This document shows positions 1-8,901 of a stretch of DNA of 64,000 nucleotides, piece by piece; position 1 is the stretch's first letter; each line of letters begins with the position of its first letter. This stretch comes from Nitrospirillum amazonense (GTDB taxonomy: Bacteria > Pseudomonadota > Alphaproteobacteria > Azospirillales > Azospirillaceae). A program made the translations under genes and the position numbers. The stretch covers positions 1-64,000 of the forward strand of contig NZ_VITN01000023.1 of NCBI RefSeq assembly GCF_007828045.1. Direction: 5' to 3'. The notes below the pieces were generated by a model. It searched no databases and was not told where the DNA came from. It saw only the letters and a list, made by a program, of their open reading frames with translations.

Positions 1-94
1 CAACATCCGTCGACATGACTTCCATGGCGAATGGAACTACACCATTTCGCCAAACACACCGACCAGATTGAAGCGATAATTTATCAACAGACCC

Positions 95-982
95 TTAGTG
101 CGGCTGGTTAATATTAAAATCCTCGATCAGAAAGTCGATAAACGCACGTGCTGCCGACCGTGTGGCCCGGCCAAGAGGAAAATACGCATGCACCCGCGTG
201 GAGGCCATCTCCCAAGCGGGCAGCAGCCTGACCAGCGCGCCCTCTTCAATTTCGCGCCGGCATGCCCACCAGCCTATCGACGTGACGCCCAAGCCGGCGA
301 CCGCTCCTGCGACCGCTCCTTCATTGTCGCTGAATGAGATCGTGGGGCTGACCTCCACGGCCTCCCTGTGTCCGTCCCGGGTGAAAACCCACGCGGTCTC
401 GGGTGCCGCCGCCGGGCCAAAAACGATCCGGTGGCCCACGAGATCCTGTGGATTGCGAGGGGTGCCAAAACGTTCCAGATAGCCTGGCGACGCGACAACC
501 AGACGGGCGTAGCTCGTCAGCAAGCGAGCCGTGGCGTTTGAATCCGGAAGCGTGCCGATGCGGATCGCTACGTCCACGGCGTCACGCACCAAATCCTGCC
601 GACGATCGTCCAAAACGACCTGCAAATGCAGCTTGGGGTGACGCTCGGTGAAGCGCGGCAGGCGGGCGATGATTTCCCGGACCCCGGCGCTGGTCGGCAT
701 ACCAACCCGAAGCGTGCCGCGCAATTCGTCTTGGCGAACGCTGTGTCCCGCGTCCTCCAACTGATCGAGGATGGTTTCGACCCGCCCGAGATATTCCATG
801 CCAGCCTCCGTTGGAACCACGGCTCGCGTCGTACGCGCCAACAGGAGGACCCCAAGTTCCGCTTCAAGTTCGGCAACAGCCCTGGACGCTTGGGACTGAG
901 ATATGGACAGTTCCCGCGCCGCCGCCGAAAAGCTGCGCAATCTTGCAACTCTGGAAAATATCTTGAGGTTGAACGTATCCAT
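95..982 (-). CDS. LysR family transcriptional regulator
   Basis: 295-residue DNA-binding regulator of normal LysR length. The N-terminal winged helix-turn-helix (about residues 1-60) contains the typical SFSAAAREL and SQSQASRAVAELE segments. The rest is a periplasmic-binding-protein-like effector domain of the CrgA/AaeR type. It starts at an ATG whose CAT is at 980-982. It is divergent from the flavin monooxygenase gene at 1109, 126 bp away, and a T-N11-A inverted repeat lies between them, so it probably regulates that operon and itself. The effector cannot be read from the sequence. Confidence 0.93.
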   Translation of the reverse strand: MDTFNLKIFSRVARLRSFSAAARELSISQSQASRAVAELEAELGVLLLARTTRAVVPTEAGMEYLGRVETILDQLEDAGHSVRQDELRGTLRVGMPTSAGVREIIARLPRFTERHPKLHLQVVLDDRRQDLVRDAVDVAIRIGTLPDSNATARLLTSYARLVVASPGYLERFGTPRNPQDLVGHRIVFGPAAAPETAWVFTRDGHREAVEVSPTISFSDNEGAVAGAVAGLGVTSIGWWACRREIEEGALVRLLPAWEMASTRVHAYFPLGRATRSAARAFIDFLIEDFNINQPH

Positions 983-1004
983 TTCGGCCTCCAGCGCCCA
1001 TATT

Positions 1005-1021
1005 TATCCTAAAACTGGATA
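1005..1021. promoter_or_regulatory. Putative LysR box between divergent genes
   Basis: The inverted repeat TATCC-N7-GGATA contains a T-N11-A core (T1007 to A1019), the usual LysR-type geometry. It lies 23 bp upstream of the LysR start and 88 bp upstream of the monooxygenase start. It differs from the palindrome used by the second LysR locus, so the two regulators probably have separate targets. Confidence 0.45.
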
Positions 1022-1108
1022 GATGATAACCAAGAACACCGGCTAGTTCCCCTCCTCGCGATGGGTCATCTCTAGGGCACCAGACAGCCCTGGCTACGAG
1101 ATTTCAAG

Positions 1109-2431
1109 ATGACCGCCCGCCGCCAACTCCATCTCAGCGCCTTCATGCGCCCCGCCGCGATCCATACCGGCGCCTGGCGGTATCCAGGCGCTGATCCGCA
1201 GGCCAATTTCAGCCTCGATCAGATGCGCCGGTCCATCCGTCGCTTGGAAGCGGCCAAGTTCGACGCGTTCTTCATGGCCGATCACCTGGCCCTTCTGAAC
1301 ATGCCGATGTCAGCACTCCGGCGCAGCCACACCGTAACCTCCTTCGAACCCTTCACGCTGTTGTCGGCCCTTGCGATGGAAACGGACCGGATAGGGCTTG
1401 TCGCGACCGCCTCCACCACCTTCGACGCGCCCTACCATATCGCCCGCCGTTTTGCCTCTCTCGATCACATCAGCGGAGGACGCGCCGGCTGGAACGTCGT
1501 TACCACCGCCAACCCCGACGCGGCCCTCAATTTTGGCTTTCCGATCCAGATGGATCATGACGAGCGCTACGGACTCGCCCGTGAATTTGTCGACGTCGTC
1601 ACCGGCCTTTGGGACAGCTTCGCCGACGATGCCTTCGTCCGGGACCAGGAGAGCGGCATCTTCGTCGATCCCGCCCGAATCCATGTCCTGAACCATCAAG
1701 GCGCCTCACACGCCGTGCGCGGCCCCCTCAACATCGCCCGCCCACCGCAAGGATGGCCGGTAATCGTGCAGGCCGGCGCCTCCGATGCCGGCCGGCAGTT
1801 GGCGGCGGAGGTCGCAGAGGTCGTTTTCGGCGCTCCGTCCTCGCTTGAGGCCGCGCGCGCCTATTATGAGGATCTTCGCGAGCGCATGGCCGCGGTCGGC
1901 CGACGTCCTGAGACACTGCGCTATCTTCCAGGCGCCTTCATTGTCGTCGCTCCAACACTGGAGGAGGCGGCGGACCGGCGGGCGAAGCTCGATTCCCTCA
2001 TTCACTATGAAAGCGGCATCGGCTCGCTCAATTCGATGCTCGGCTTCGACGTATCGGGCTTCGATCCCGACGGCCCGCTGCCCGAGATCCCCGAGACCAA
2101 CGGGGGCCAATCACAGCGCGAACGCATGGTGACGCTGGCCAGGAGCAAAGGCCTCACCATCCGCGAATTGGCCCAGGCGGCGGGCGCTTACGGCGGATTC
2201 GCCTTCGTCGGCACGGCGGCCACGATCGCCGACCAGATGGAGGAATGGCTGCGGTCGGAGGCCTGCGACGGCTTCAACGTCATGTTCCCCTGGCTGCCCG
2301 GCGGTCTCGATGACGTCGTCGACCTGCTCATTCCCGAATTGCAGCGGCGGGGACTGTTCCGCCGCGACTACCAGGGCCGAACCCTTCGGGATCACCTCGG
2401 GTTGCAGCGCCCTTCCAACCGCTTCTTCTAG
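1109..2431 (+). CDS. LLM-class flavin-dependent monooxygenase (NtaA/SnaA/DszA type)
   Basis: 440-residue protein of the bacterial-luciferase-like TIM-barrel family. The length and the segments FMADHLALL, ARRFASLDHISGGRAGWNVVT and PHxGWPVIVQAGAS-like match the nitrilotriacetate/pristinamycin/DszA monooxygenase branch. These enzymes use FMNH2 from a partner reductase to oxygenate organic substrates. It is first in an operon with a quinone-oxidoreductase-like gene (10-bp gap) and an SDR. The substrate is unknown. The ribosome-binding site before the ATG is weak. Confidence 0.9.
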   Translation: MTARRQLHLSAFMRPAAIHTGAWRYPGADPQANFSLDQMRRSIRRLEAAKFDAFFMADHLALLNMPMSALRRSHTVTSFEPFTLLSALAMETDRIGLVATASTTFDAPYHIARRFASLDHISGGRAGWNVVTTANPDAALNFGFPIQMDHDERYGLAREFVDVVTGLWDSFADDAFVRDQESGIFVDPARIHVLNHQGASHAVRGPLNIARPPQGWPVIVQAGASDAGRQLAAEVAEVVFGAPSSLEAARAYYEDLRERMAAVGRRPETLRYLPGAFIVVAPTLEEAADRRAKLDSLIHYESGIGSLNSMLGFDVSGFDPDGPLPEIPETNGGQSQRERMVTLARSKGLTIRELAQAAGAYGGFAFVGTAATIADQMEEWLRSEACDGFNVMFPWLPGGLDDVVDLLIPELQRRGLFRRDYQGRTLRDHLGLQRPSNRFF

Positions 2432-2440
2432 GAGACCGCT

Positions 2441-3430
2441 ATGCCCCGCGTCGTCACCTTCACCCAATACGGCCCGCCCGAGGTCCTGAAAATTATCGAC
2501 TCCGAAATCCCCGCGCCCGGGCCGGACGAGATCCGCATTCGCGTCAAGGCAATTGGCCTCAACCGCGCCGAGGCGATGTGGCGGACCGGAAACTATGTCG
2601 AGCCGGTCAAGCTGCCCGGGCGTCTCGGCTACGAATGTTCTGGAATCGTCGACGCGGTCGGCGCCGCGGTCACACATCTGGCGGTCGGCGACGAAGTGAC
2701 GACCATGGCCGCCTTTTCGATGAACGATTACGGCGTTTACGGAGAACTGGTGCTCGTTCCCGCCAAGGCCACCGTCAAGAAGCCGGCTAGCCTGTCGTTC
2801 GAACAGGCCACCGCCTTGTGGAGCACGTTCGTCACCCCTTGGGGCGCCTTTTTCGAGAGGACACCGCTGATGGACCGGGACACCGTTCTCATTCCCGCCG
2901 CGTCGAGCGGCGTCGGTCTGGGCGCGATCCAGGTGGCGAAGCTGACCGGTGCCAAAGTTGTCGCCCTCAGCCGCGGCAGCACCAAGACCGCCCATCTTCT
3001 CGAAGCCGGCGCGGACCACGTGATCGCGACCGAGGAACAGGATCTCGTCGCGGAAGTGTCGCGCATCACCGGTGGCAAAGGCGCCACGGTCGCGTTCGAT
3101 CCGGTCGGCGGCCCCACGTTTTCGAAGCTGGTCGAAGCGATGGCCGCCGGTGGCACGATCCATGTCTACGGCGCGCTCAGCGAGCAGGTAACCCCGTTGC
3201 CGATGCTGCCAATGGTGCGCAAGGAGTTGCTGGTCCGGGGCTACAACATCTTCGGCATCACCAAGTCGGCCGAGCGTCAAGCAAAGGTCGCCAAGTTCAT
3301 CTTCGACAATGTCGCGGCCGGCAAGCTCAAGATCGCCATCGCCGGGACCTTCACGTTGGACGAGATCGTCGCGGCGCATCGCGCCCTCGAGCAGAACCGC
3401 CATGTCGGCAAGCTCGTCGTCACGGTCTAA
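2441..3430 (+). CDS. Zinc-type alcohol dehydrogenase-like / NADPH:quinone oxidoreductase family protein
   Basis: 329-residue medium-chain dehydrogenase/reductase. It has a GroES-like N-terminal half (residues about 1-130) and a Rossmann half with the AASSGVGLGAIQ nucleotide-binding turn near residue 150. The cysteine cluster of the structural-zinc lobe is absent, as in quinone oxidoreductases and enoyl reductases. AGGAG overlaps the upstream stop and sets the start. It is likely co-transcribed with the LLM monooxygenase and the following SDR and may reduce an enone or quinone product. Confidence 0.9.
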   Translation: MPRVVTFTQYGPPEVLKIIDSEIPAPGPDEIRIRVKAIGLNRAEAMWRTGNYVEPVKLPGRLGYECSGIVDAVGAAVTHLAVGDEVTTMAAFSMNDYGVYGELVLVPAKATVKKPASLSFEQATALWSTFVTPWGAFFERTPLMDRDTVLIPAASSGVGLGAIQVAKLTGAKVVALSRGSTKTAHLLEAGADHVIATEEQDLVAEVSRITGGKGATVAFDPVGGPTFSKLVEAMAAGGTIHVYGALSEQVTPLPMLPMVRKELLVRGYNIFGITKSAERQAKVAKFIFDNVAAGKLKIAIAGTFTLDEIVAAHRALEQNRHVGKLVVTV

Positions 3431-3489
3431 GCGCCGCCCTCCCCCTTTACCCCCCGCGGCACACGCCGCTTTTTCCAAAGGACATCATC

Positions 3490-4236
3490 ATGAGCAAACT
3501 TACCGGTAAAGTCGCGATCGTCACCGGCGCTTCCAAGGGCATCGGGGCCGCCATCGCGAAGTCGCTGGCCGCCGAGGGCGCCAGCGTCGTCGTCAATTAC
3601 GCGTCGAGCAAAGAGGGTGCCGACAAGATCGTCGATGGCATCGTCGCCGCCGGTGGCAAGGCCGTCGCGGTCAAGGGCAACGTCTCCAAGGCCGATGACG
3701 CCAAGACCATCGTCGAAGCCGCCATCACGGCTTTTGGCAAGCTCGACGTGCTGGTGAACAACGCGGGCGTCTATGACATGAAGCCGCTCGAAGAGATCAC
3801 CGAAGCGCATTTCCACGCGCAATTCGATGTCAATGTGCTGGGCCTGCTGCTGATGAGCAAGGAAGCCGTCAAGCATCTGCCCAAGGGCGGCGCCATCGTC
3901 AATGTCGGTTCGACGGTCTCGCGCGTCACCCCGCCCGCCTCGGCGGTCTACACGGCCACCAAGGGCGCGGTCGATGCCGTCACCGGCGTGCTGTCGCGGG
4001 AACTGGGCCCGAAGGGCATCCGAGTCAATTCGGTCAATCCCGGCCTGGTCGAAACCGAAGGCACCCATACCGCCGGGTTCATCGGTTCCGAGTTCGATGA
4101 TTGGATCGTCGCCAGCACGCCGCTGGGCCGTATCGGCCAGCCAACCGACATCGCTTCGGTCGCCACCTTCCTGGCGTCCGACGAGGCCGGTTGGCTGACC
4201 GGCCAGCGCCTGATCACCAGCGGCGGCATGCAGTAA
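3490..4236 (+). CDS. SDR family NAD(P)-dependent oxidoreductase
   Basis: 248-residue classical short-chain dehydrogenase. It has TGASKGIG cofactor binding near residue 12, NNAG near residue 90, a catalytic S and a YTATK motif, and a C-terminal GQRLITSGG typical of FabG-like or glucose-1-dehydrogenase-like proteins. The frame is open far upstream, but the ATG at 3490 follows an AAAGGA ribosome site and aligns with the family N-terminus. It is third in the LysR-linked redox operon. The substrate is unknown. Confidence 0.92.
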   Translation: MSKLTGKVAIVTGASKGIGAAIAKSLAAEGASVVVNYASSKEGADKIVDGIVAAGGKAVAVKGNVSKADDAKTIVEAAITAFGKLDVLVNNAGVYDMKPLEEITEAHFHAQFDVNVLGLLLMSKEAVKHLPKGGAIVNVGSTVSRVTPPASAVYTATKGAVDAVTGVLSRELGPKGIRVNSVNPGLVETEGTHTAGFIGSEFDDWIVASTPLGRIGQPTDIASVATFLASDEAGWLTGQRLITSGGMQ

Positions 4237-4248
4237 GCCACCACGGTT

Positions 4249-4278
4249 GAGGGCTCCGACTTGCCTGTCGGAGCCCTC
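4249..4278. terminator. Hairpin between convergent SDR and LysR genes
   Basis: Perfect 12-bp stem (GAGGGCTCCGAC with its complement) and 6-base loop, 12 bp after the SDR stop. It lies between two convergent genes, so it could serve both. No clear T-run follows. Confidence 0.55.
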
Positions 4279-4382
4279 GACCTATCGATCATGCCGGGAC
4301 AGTGCCTGCCGACCACGCGAGTTGATCATCCGACCGCGTTCACGGACGCCCGAGGGTCAACCAGGAAAGTCGGCTGCTCATC

Positions 4383-5264
4383 CTACGGTCGCAACTGCTC
4401 CACCCGCGAAAGGAACCGCGCCAGCATGGGCGACGAGTTGGTCCGGCTATAGCCGACGACCAGGTCGATGCGCGGCGGCTCCCCGGCCAAGGGGCGGCTG
4501 GTGACCGACCAGGGCAGGAAATTCTCGGCATAGGCCGGCAGCAGCGCCACGCCCCGGGTGGACGCGATCAGCGACATGGCCATGGTCAGGTTGTGCACCC
4601 GATGCGCCGGCTCCAGGTCCAAGCCGCTGGCGGCCAGGTAGTCCTCGATCGCCCGGCGCATGGGACCGGCGATGCTGGACCCACCGATGAATACCTCTCC
4701 CGCCAGTTCCCTCACGTCAACCTGCTGGCAGGTGGCCAGGCGATGATCGCTGGGCATGACAACGACGAAAGGCTCTGATGCGACCTGGATGTAATCCAGA
4801 TCCGGGCGGTTGGGCTCACGCCGCATGAAGGCGATATCCAAACGCCCCGTAGCCAGTCCATCGGCCAGTTCCGGCGAATTCTCGCTGGAGACCGTCATGT
4901 CGATCTTCTGCAGATCGGTACCCAGCACACGCGTCGTCGCCGCCAGCCAATTAACCTCCTGTCCGCTGAGGAACCCCACGGCGAACAGCGGCTTCAATGG
5001 CTTGGCCGCTCGCCGGGCCGCCTCGCGCGCGGCGTCGACCTGAGCCAGGGCCAGACGGGCGTGATCCAGGAACACGCGCCCCGCCTCTGTCAACTCCACC
5101 CCACGCGGGCTACGCACCAGCAACTGGGCGCCGATCTCATGCTCCAAGTCACGGATTTGACGGCTCAGCGATGGTTGAGCGGTGTGCAGGCGCCGCTCCG
5201 CGGCGACGGTGAGGCTGCCCTCCTCCGCCACGGCCACGAAGTAGCGCAAATGTCTCAATTCCAT
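4383..5264 (-). CDS. LysR family transcriptional regulator, likely master of the AAAGTCTTT regulon
   Basis: 293-residue LysR regulator starting MELRHLRYFVAVAEEGS. That start (CAT at 5262-5264) is preferred to an in-frame upstream start because it matches the family N-terminus. The HTH is in residues 1-60 (TVAAERRLHTAQPSLSRQI). The effector domain resembles the HcaR/BenM/CatM branch. It is divergent from the hydrolase region and a composite T-N11-A element lies 68 bp from its start. The same element occurs at three more places in the window, so it is the natural candidate for the factor that binds them. Confidence 0.92.
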   Translation of the reverse strand: MELRHLRYFVAVAEEGSLTVAAERRLHTAQPSLSRQIRDLEHEIGAQLLVRSPRGVELTEAGRVFLDHARLALAQVDAAREAARRAAKPLKPLFAVGFLSGQEVNWLAATTRVLGTDLQKIDMTVSSENSPELADGLATGRLDIAFMRREPNRPDLDYIQVASEPFVVVMPSDHRLATCQQVDVRELAGEVFIGGSSIAGPMRRAIEDYLAASGLDLEPAHRVHNLTMAMSLIASTRGVALLPAYAENFLPWSVTSRPLAGEPPRIDLVVGYSRTNSSPMLARFLSRVEQLRP

Positions 5265-5332
5265 CGAGACCTCATCGAGTGATCGGGCGCAATGCGCCAC
5301 CGTACCCAAACACCATCCAAGCGGCTGACGAT

Positions 5333-5371
5333 ATACCTTATAAGCATGGATGTCAGGCTTACAAAGTCTTT
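5333..5371 (+). promoter_or_regulatory. Composite LysR element A
   Basis: ATACCTTATAAGCAT (5333-5347), a degenerate T-N11-A palindrome, is followed after 15 bp by AAAGTCTTT (5363-5371). The same two blocks occur at elements B, C and D. It points towards the hydrolase remnant and is close enough to the LysR start for autoregulation. No good -10 hexamer is seen at the position used by the other three copies, so this promoter may be dead. Confidence 0.65.
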
Positions 5372-5602
5372 CGCGCCCTGGATTTCGCTCCCCCCATCTC
5401 GGTCATCGGGCCGACGCCTTGCTGCAGAAAGCGACATAACAATTTGATAAAAATAGCATATTTTTCTGTTGGGTTGTGGCGCGGCCTCGTGCTGTCAACG
5501 CCGTCGACCGACCTGACGAATTGGCCAGCCGGTTTCGCCCCGCCAGGAAAGGCATGCCCCATACCCTGTTTCGCCCCGTCGATCGTCCGCCAGGAAGAGG
5601 CC

Positions 5603-5683
5603 AACCATGTGTCCTTCATCCTGTACCCGGAGCGCTTCGTGAAGCACGTCGAATTCTTGGAAAGAACCGACACCTTCGCCTGA
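5603..5683 (+). pseudogene. 3' remnant of an alpha/beta hydrolase gene
   Basis: The frame reads NHVSFILYPERFVKHVEF, which matches the C-terminus of the intact hydrolase ending at 7096 (NHGAPYQYPELFVKQATL) in register. This includes the catalytic-His NH and the YPExFVK block. Nothing upstream resembles the rest of the hydrolase, so about 27 codons survive. It sits downstream of element A in the position expected for a LysR-regulated hydrolase. Confidence 0.6.
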
Positions 5684-5967
5684 AGTTCCGCGCCCATACA
5701 GGTCCGATTACGCCGCTCCCGTCCAACCGCCGACGACTTGCACCCAAGACGGGGCGGCACTGGCTCGCGAAAATCCCGCCACCATCCGCAGACGGGAAGG
5801 CATCACCCCTCCCCCGGCCTGTCGGGTGATGCGCGCGTTTCATCCCATCAACAGCGAGATCAGCGCCCCTCCAAGAACAGGGAAAGAGCCTTGCGAATCA
5901 ATGCGCTAGAGGCCGGCACCATCCCCGCCGCGCCGCAAGCGCTGATGTAACCAACTCGAAAATGCCC

Positions 5968-6032
5968 ATGCCTGTCAGGCATGACCACCAGCTCACAAAG
6001 TCTTTTTCACCGCGCTTCGAAGTCCTTAAATT
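5968..6032 (+). promoter_or_regulatory. Composite LysR element B and promoter
   Basis: ATGCCTGTCAGGCAT (5968-5982) is a perfect 7-1-7 palindrome with T-N11-A spacing. AAAGTCTTT (5997-6005) follows after 14 bp, and a -10-like TAAATT (6027-6032) lies 21 bp beyond that block. It is upstream of the hydrolase-SDR-GST operon. The downstream block would overlap a weak -35, as in activator-dependent LysR promoters. Confidence 0.7.
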
Positions 6033-6247
6033 CCAGTTATCGGATCGATCGATGATCCACTCCGAACCCAATGAAACCGGCCTTCCGCCGCTACCGGAGT
6101 CCAGGCTCCCGGCCCTGAGCAACAGACCAACCATTTCACGGCGCCGCCCGGGCTATGGAGTTCGAGGACCTGGTCACCCCAACTGGAAAAGCATGCCCGG
6201 CCACTGCGCCGGCCTCTGCAATCCATTCCTTTCCGAGGAGTCATGAC

Positions 6248-7096
6248 ATGACCACCCATACCCACCAGACCGCCCCGACCCAGTATGTCGAGGCCAACGG
6301 CATCCGCTTCGCCTACCGCCGCTTCGGTAAGCCCGGCACCGTGCCCGTAGTGTTCAACCAGCACTACGCCGGCACCATGGACTACTGGGACCCGACGGTG
6401 ACCGATGGCCTGGCCCAGGATCGTGAGGTGATCCTGTTCAACAACGCCGGCGTCTCCTCCAGTTCGGGCGAAGTGCCCACCACCTTCGAGGAAATGGGCG
6501 CCAACGCCATCGCCTTCATCCGGGCGCTGGGCTTGACCAAGGTCGACGTGCTGGGGATTTCCATCGGCGGCTTCGTCGCCCAGGAAATCACGCTGCAGGC
6601 CCCGGACCTGGTGCGCAAGCTGATCCTCATCGGCACCGGCCCCCGCGGTGGTGAGGGGATGGGCGGTCTGACGCAGGAAGCCCAGAAGATCTTCAGCACG
6701 ACATTCGACCCGCCGGAACATCTTTGGCTGGCCGTCCACTTCGGCCCGTCCGAAGCCGCCCGGACGGCCGGCAAAGCCTTCCTGGAGCGCAAGCACCGGC
6801 GCCAGGCGGGCCGTGATCCGGAGATGACGGAAGCCGCCGGCAACCGCCAGATCGAGGCCGTCATCAAGTGGGGCGAACGGCGCCCGGACGCGTACGACTA
6901 TCTGAAGGCCATCCAGCAGCCGACGCTGGTGGTGAATGGCAACAAGGACGTGATCATCTACACGATCAACTCCTTCATCCTGCAGCAGAACCTCCCGAAC
7001 GCGCACCTGATCCTCTACCCCGACAGCAATCATGGCGCGCCCTACCAATACCCCGAGCTGTTCGTGAAGCAGGCCACGCTGTTCCTGGACGCCTGA
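6248..7096 (+). CDS. Alpha/beta fold hydrolase
   Basis: 282-residue serine-hydrolase-fold protein. It has an oxyanion-hole region after the first strand (VVFNQHYAG), a nucleophile elbow GISIGG near residue 107, and a C-terminal NHGAPYQYPELF containing the catalytic His. The ATG at 6248 follows GAGGAG and is preferred to an upstream in-frame start at 6155. It is first gene of the element-B operon with an SDR and a GST. The related family includes esterases and haloperoxidase-like hydrolases; the substrate is unknown. Confidence 0.92.
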   Translation: MTTHTHQTAPTQYVEANGIRFAYRRFGKPGTVPVVFNQHYAGTMDYWDPTVTDGLAQDREVILFNNAGVSSSSGEVPTTFEEMGANAIAFIRALGLTKVDVLGISIGGFVAQEITLQAPDLVRKLILIGTGPRGGEGMGGLTQEAQKIFSTTFDPPEHLWLAVHFGPSEAARTAGKAFLERKHRRQAGRDPEMTEAAGNRQIEAVIKWGERRPDAYDYLKAIQQPTLVVNGNKDVIIYTINSFILQQNLPNAHLILYPDSNHGAPYQYPELFVKQATLFLDA

Positions 7097-7337
7097 GTCC
7101 CGACCCCCAAGTCCCGATCGAGCGTCCGCCCCCCGGGGTTAACTGCCCCCCGGGGACGGCGGCCAGGGGGCGGCCGCGGTTCCCCCTCCGCTGAATCATG
7201 GCCGCCCCCACCCTTTCCCCTTCTTCTGAACCCGACCTCGCTTCCGCCCGAGGATGGCCCTGAGCGGCTCCGGCATCCCCTCGCCACGCGCGCGCATGCC
7301 CCCTTTAAGCCCCCCCACCAACGCAAGGAACACCGCC

Positions 7338-8084
7338 ATGAATTCGCTTTCCGGCAAAACCGCCCTGGTCACCGGCGCTTCCCGTGGCATCGGCCGCGCC
7401 AGCGCCCTTGCCTTGGCCAAGGCTGGGGCCCAGGTCCTGGTCCACTACAGCCAAGGCAAGGATGAGGCCGCCGCCGTGGTCGACGACATTCGCCGGGGTG
7501 GCGGCCGGGCCGAGACCGTATCGGCCGACCTGGCCGCCGCCGACGGAGCCCACCAGTTGGCCCGCCAGGTCCGCGCCATCGTCGGCGACCGGTTGGACAT
7601 CCTGGTCGCCAATGCCGGCGTGTCCAAGGCCGCGACCATCGAGGAAACGACGGTGGAGGACTTCGACCGCCTGTTCGCCGTCAATGTCCGCGCCCCGTTC
7701 TTCCTGGTGCAGCAGCTGCTGCCCATCCTGCACGAAGGCAGCAGCGTCACCTTGCTGTCCTCACTGGCGGCGCGGGCCGCCGTGGGCACGCTGTACGCCT
7801 ATGCCGCGACCAAAGGCGCCGTCGACACGCTGGTGAAGCACTTCGCGGCCGCCCTGGGCCCGCGCGGCATCCGCGTCAACGCCGTGGCGCCGGGTGTCGT
7901 CCAGACCGACATGTCAAACTTCACCAAGACCGAAGCGGGCCGCGACTTCACGCTCAGCATGCAGGCCCTGAAGCGCCTGGCCACGCCGGAGGACATCGGT
8001 GACGTCATCGCCTTCCTGGCCTCGGACAGCGCCCGCTGGATCACCGGCGAGACCGTCCGCGTGGACGGCGGCTCCAAGCTGTGA
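7338..8084 (+). CDS. SDR family oxidoreductase
   Basis: 248-residue classical SDR. It has TGASRGIG near residue 13, NAGVS near residue 91, a catalytic serine in LLSSL and YAATK near residue 154, and ends VDGGSKL. The ATG at 7338 follows AAGGAA. A close paralogue of the same length, now frameshifted, lies at 22629-23376 in another element-controlled operon, so the two loci share a duplicated SDR. The 241-bp gap before it contains GC-rich runs but no gene. Confidence 0.93.
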   Translation: MNSLSGKTALVTGASRGIGRASALALAKAGAQVLVHYSQGKDEAAAVVDDIRRGGGRAETVSADLAAADGAHQLARQVRAIVGDRLDILVANAGVSKAATIEETTVEDFDRLFAVNVRAPFFLVQQLLPILHEGSSVTLLSSLAARAAVGTLYAYAATKGAVDTLVKHFAAALGPRGIRVNAVAPGVVQTDMSNFTKTEAGRDFTLSMQALKRLATPEDIGDVIAFLASDSARWITGETVRVDGGSKL

Positions 8085-8147
8085 CCCACACCGCGTAGCC
8101 CAGTCCGGGGGCGGCCGCCGCGGCCCCCTCTTCCAAGGACCCCCCTC

Positions 8148-8780
8148 ATGAAACTCTATCATTCCAACGGTTCCCCCCACGCCCGCCGCGTCCGCATCCT
8201 GATCGCGGAAAAGGGGCTGGACATCGAACTGATCCCGGTGGACCTGGGCGCCAAAGAGCAATTCTCCCCCGCCTACCGCGCCATCAACCCGCGCGCCGTG
8301 GTTCCCACCCTGGTGTTGGACGACGGCACGGCCATCGGCGAGGTGCCGGCCATCCAGCGCTATCTGGAGGAGGCCTTCCCCGAGCGGCCCTTGCTGGGCA
8401 CGACGACCAAGGAAAAGGCCGTCATCACCATGTGGGACCGCCGGGCGGAGCAGGAGGGTTTCCTTCCCGCGATCGAGGCCGTGCGCAACGCCGTCGCAGG
8501 CCTGAAAGGCCGCGCGCTGTCCGGCCCCCATGCCTACGACCAGATCCCCGAGTTGGTGGAGCGCGGTCGCCTACGGGTCGCCAACTTCTACCGCGACTTC
8601 GACGCGCGCCTCAGGGAAGCGCCCTTCGTCGCCGGAGACCGCTACTCCGTGGCGGATATCACGGCCCTGGCCGCCGTCGACTTCGCCGCCAAGGCGCTGG
8701 ACCTGCCCATCCCGCCGGAAGCCATCGCCCTGAAGCGCTGGCACGACGCGGTCGCCGCCCGCCCCAGCGCCCAGGCTTAA
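8148..8780 (+). CDS. Glutathione S-transferase
   Basis: 210-residue GST. The thioredoxin-like N-terminal domain starts MKLYHSNGSPHARRVRI, with the SPxARR turn, a cis-Pro segment VVPTL and a glutathione-binding VPAIQRYLEE-like stretch. An all-helical C-terminal domain carries the FVAGDRYSVADITAL signature. It is third gene of the hydrolase-SDR-GST operon. A diverged paralogue is at 20202 under an equivalent promoter element. Likely role: conjugation or glutathione-dependent processing of an electrophile. Confidence 0.93.
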   Translation: MKLYHSNGSPHARRVRILIAEKGLDIELIPVDLGAKEQFSPAYRAINPRAVVPTLVLDDGTAIGEVPAIQRYLEEAFPERPLLGTTTKEKAVITMWDRRAEQEGFLPAIEAVRNAVAGLKGRALSGPHAYDQIPELVERGRLRVANFYRDFDARLREAPFVAGDRYSVADITALAAVDFAAKALDLPIPPEAIALKRWHDAVAARPSAQA

Positions 8781-8826
8781 CCCCACAGACTACGCCCGCC
8801 GGTTTCGGGCGCATCCCACCTTGGAA

Positions 8827-8874
8827 GCCTGGCACGGCGCGACCGGGACGCATCCCGGCCGTGCCGTGCCAGGC
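8827..8874. terminator. Long hairpin after the GST operon
   Basis: A 12-bp outer stem (GCCTGGCACGGC with its complement) encloses a 6-bp inner stem (CCGGGA-CGCA-TCCCGG). It lies between the GST stop and the aminopeptidase start at 8902. It may end the GST operon or act in the aminopeptidase leader. There is no T-run. Confidence 0.45.
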
Positions 8875-8901
8875 GCTCGCCGACAGAGCGGAGATTTGGC
8901 G

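Larger units (their letters stand above)
5265..6247. other. 983-bp intergenic region with two regulatory elements and a gene remnant
   Basis: No intact gene is supported here. It holds regulatory element A (5333-5371), an AT-rich patch at 5436-5475, the 3' remnant of an alpha/beta hydrolase gene (5603-5683), unrecognised DNA at 5684-5967 and regulatory element B (5968-6032). The layout suggests duplication of promoter plus hydrolase, followed by loss of the first copy. Confidence 0.7.

Noticed and set aside
2111-3478. Long minus-strand open frame of 455 codons opposite the quinone oxidoreductase
   Set aside because: Low-complexity Gly/Arg/Asp-rich product with no family features, exactly antisense to a clear gene. 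High GC creates such frames.
5279-5602. Upstream part of the open frame ending at 5683
   Set aside because: Only the last 27 codons resemble a hydrolase. The rest crosses regulatory element A and has no coding features.
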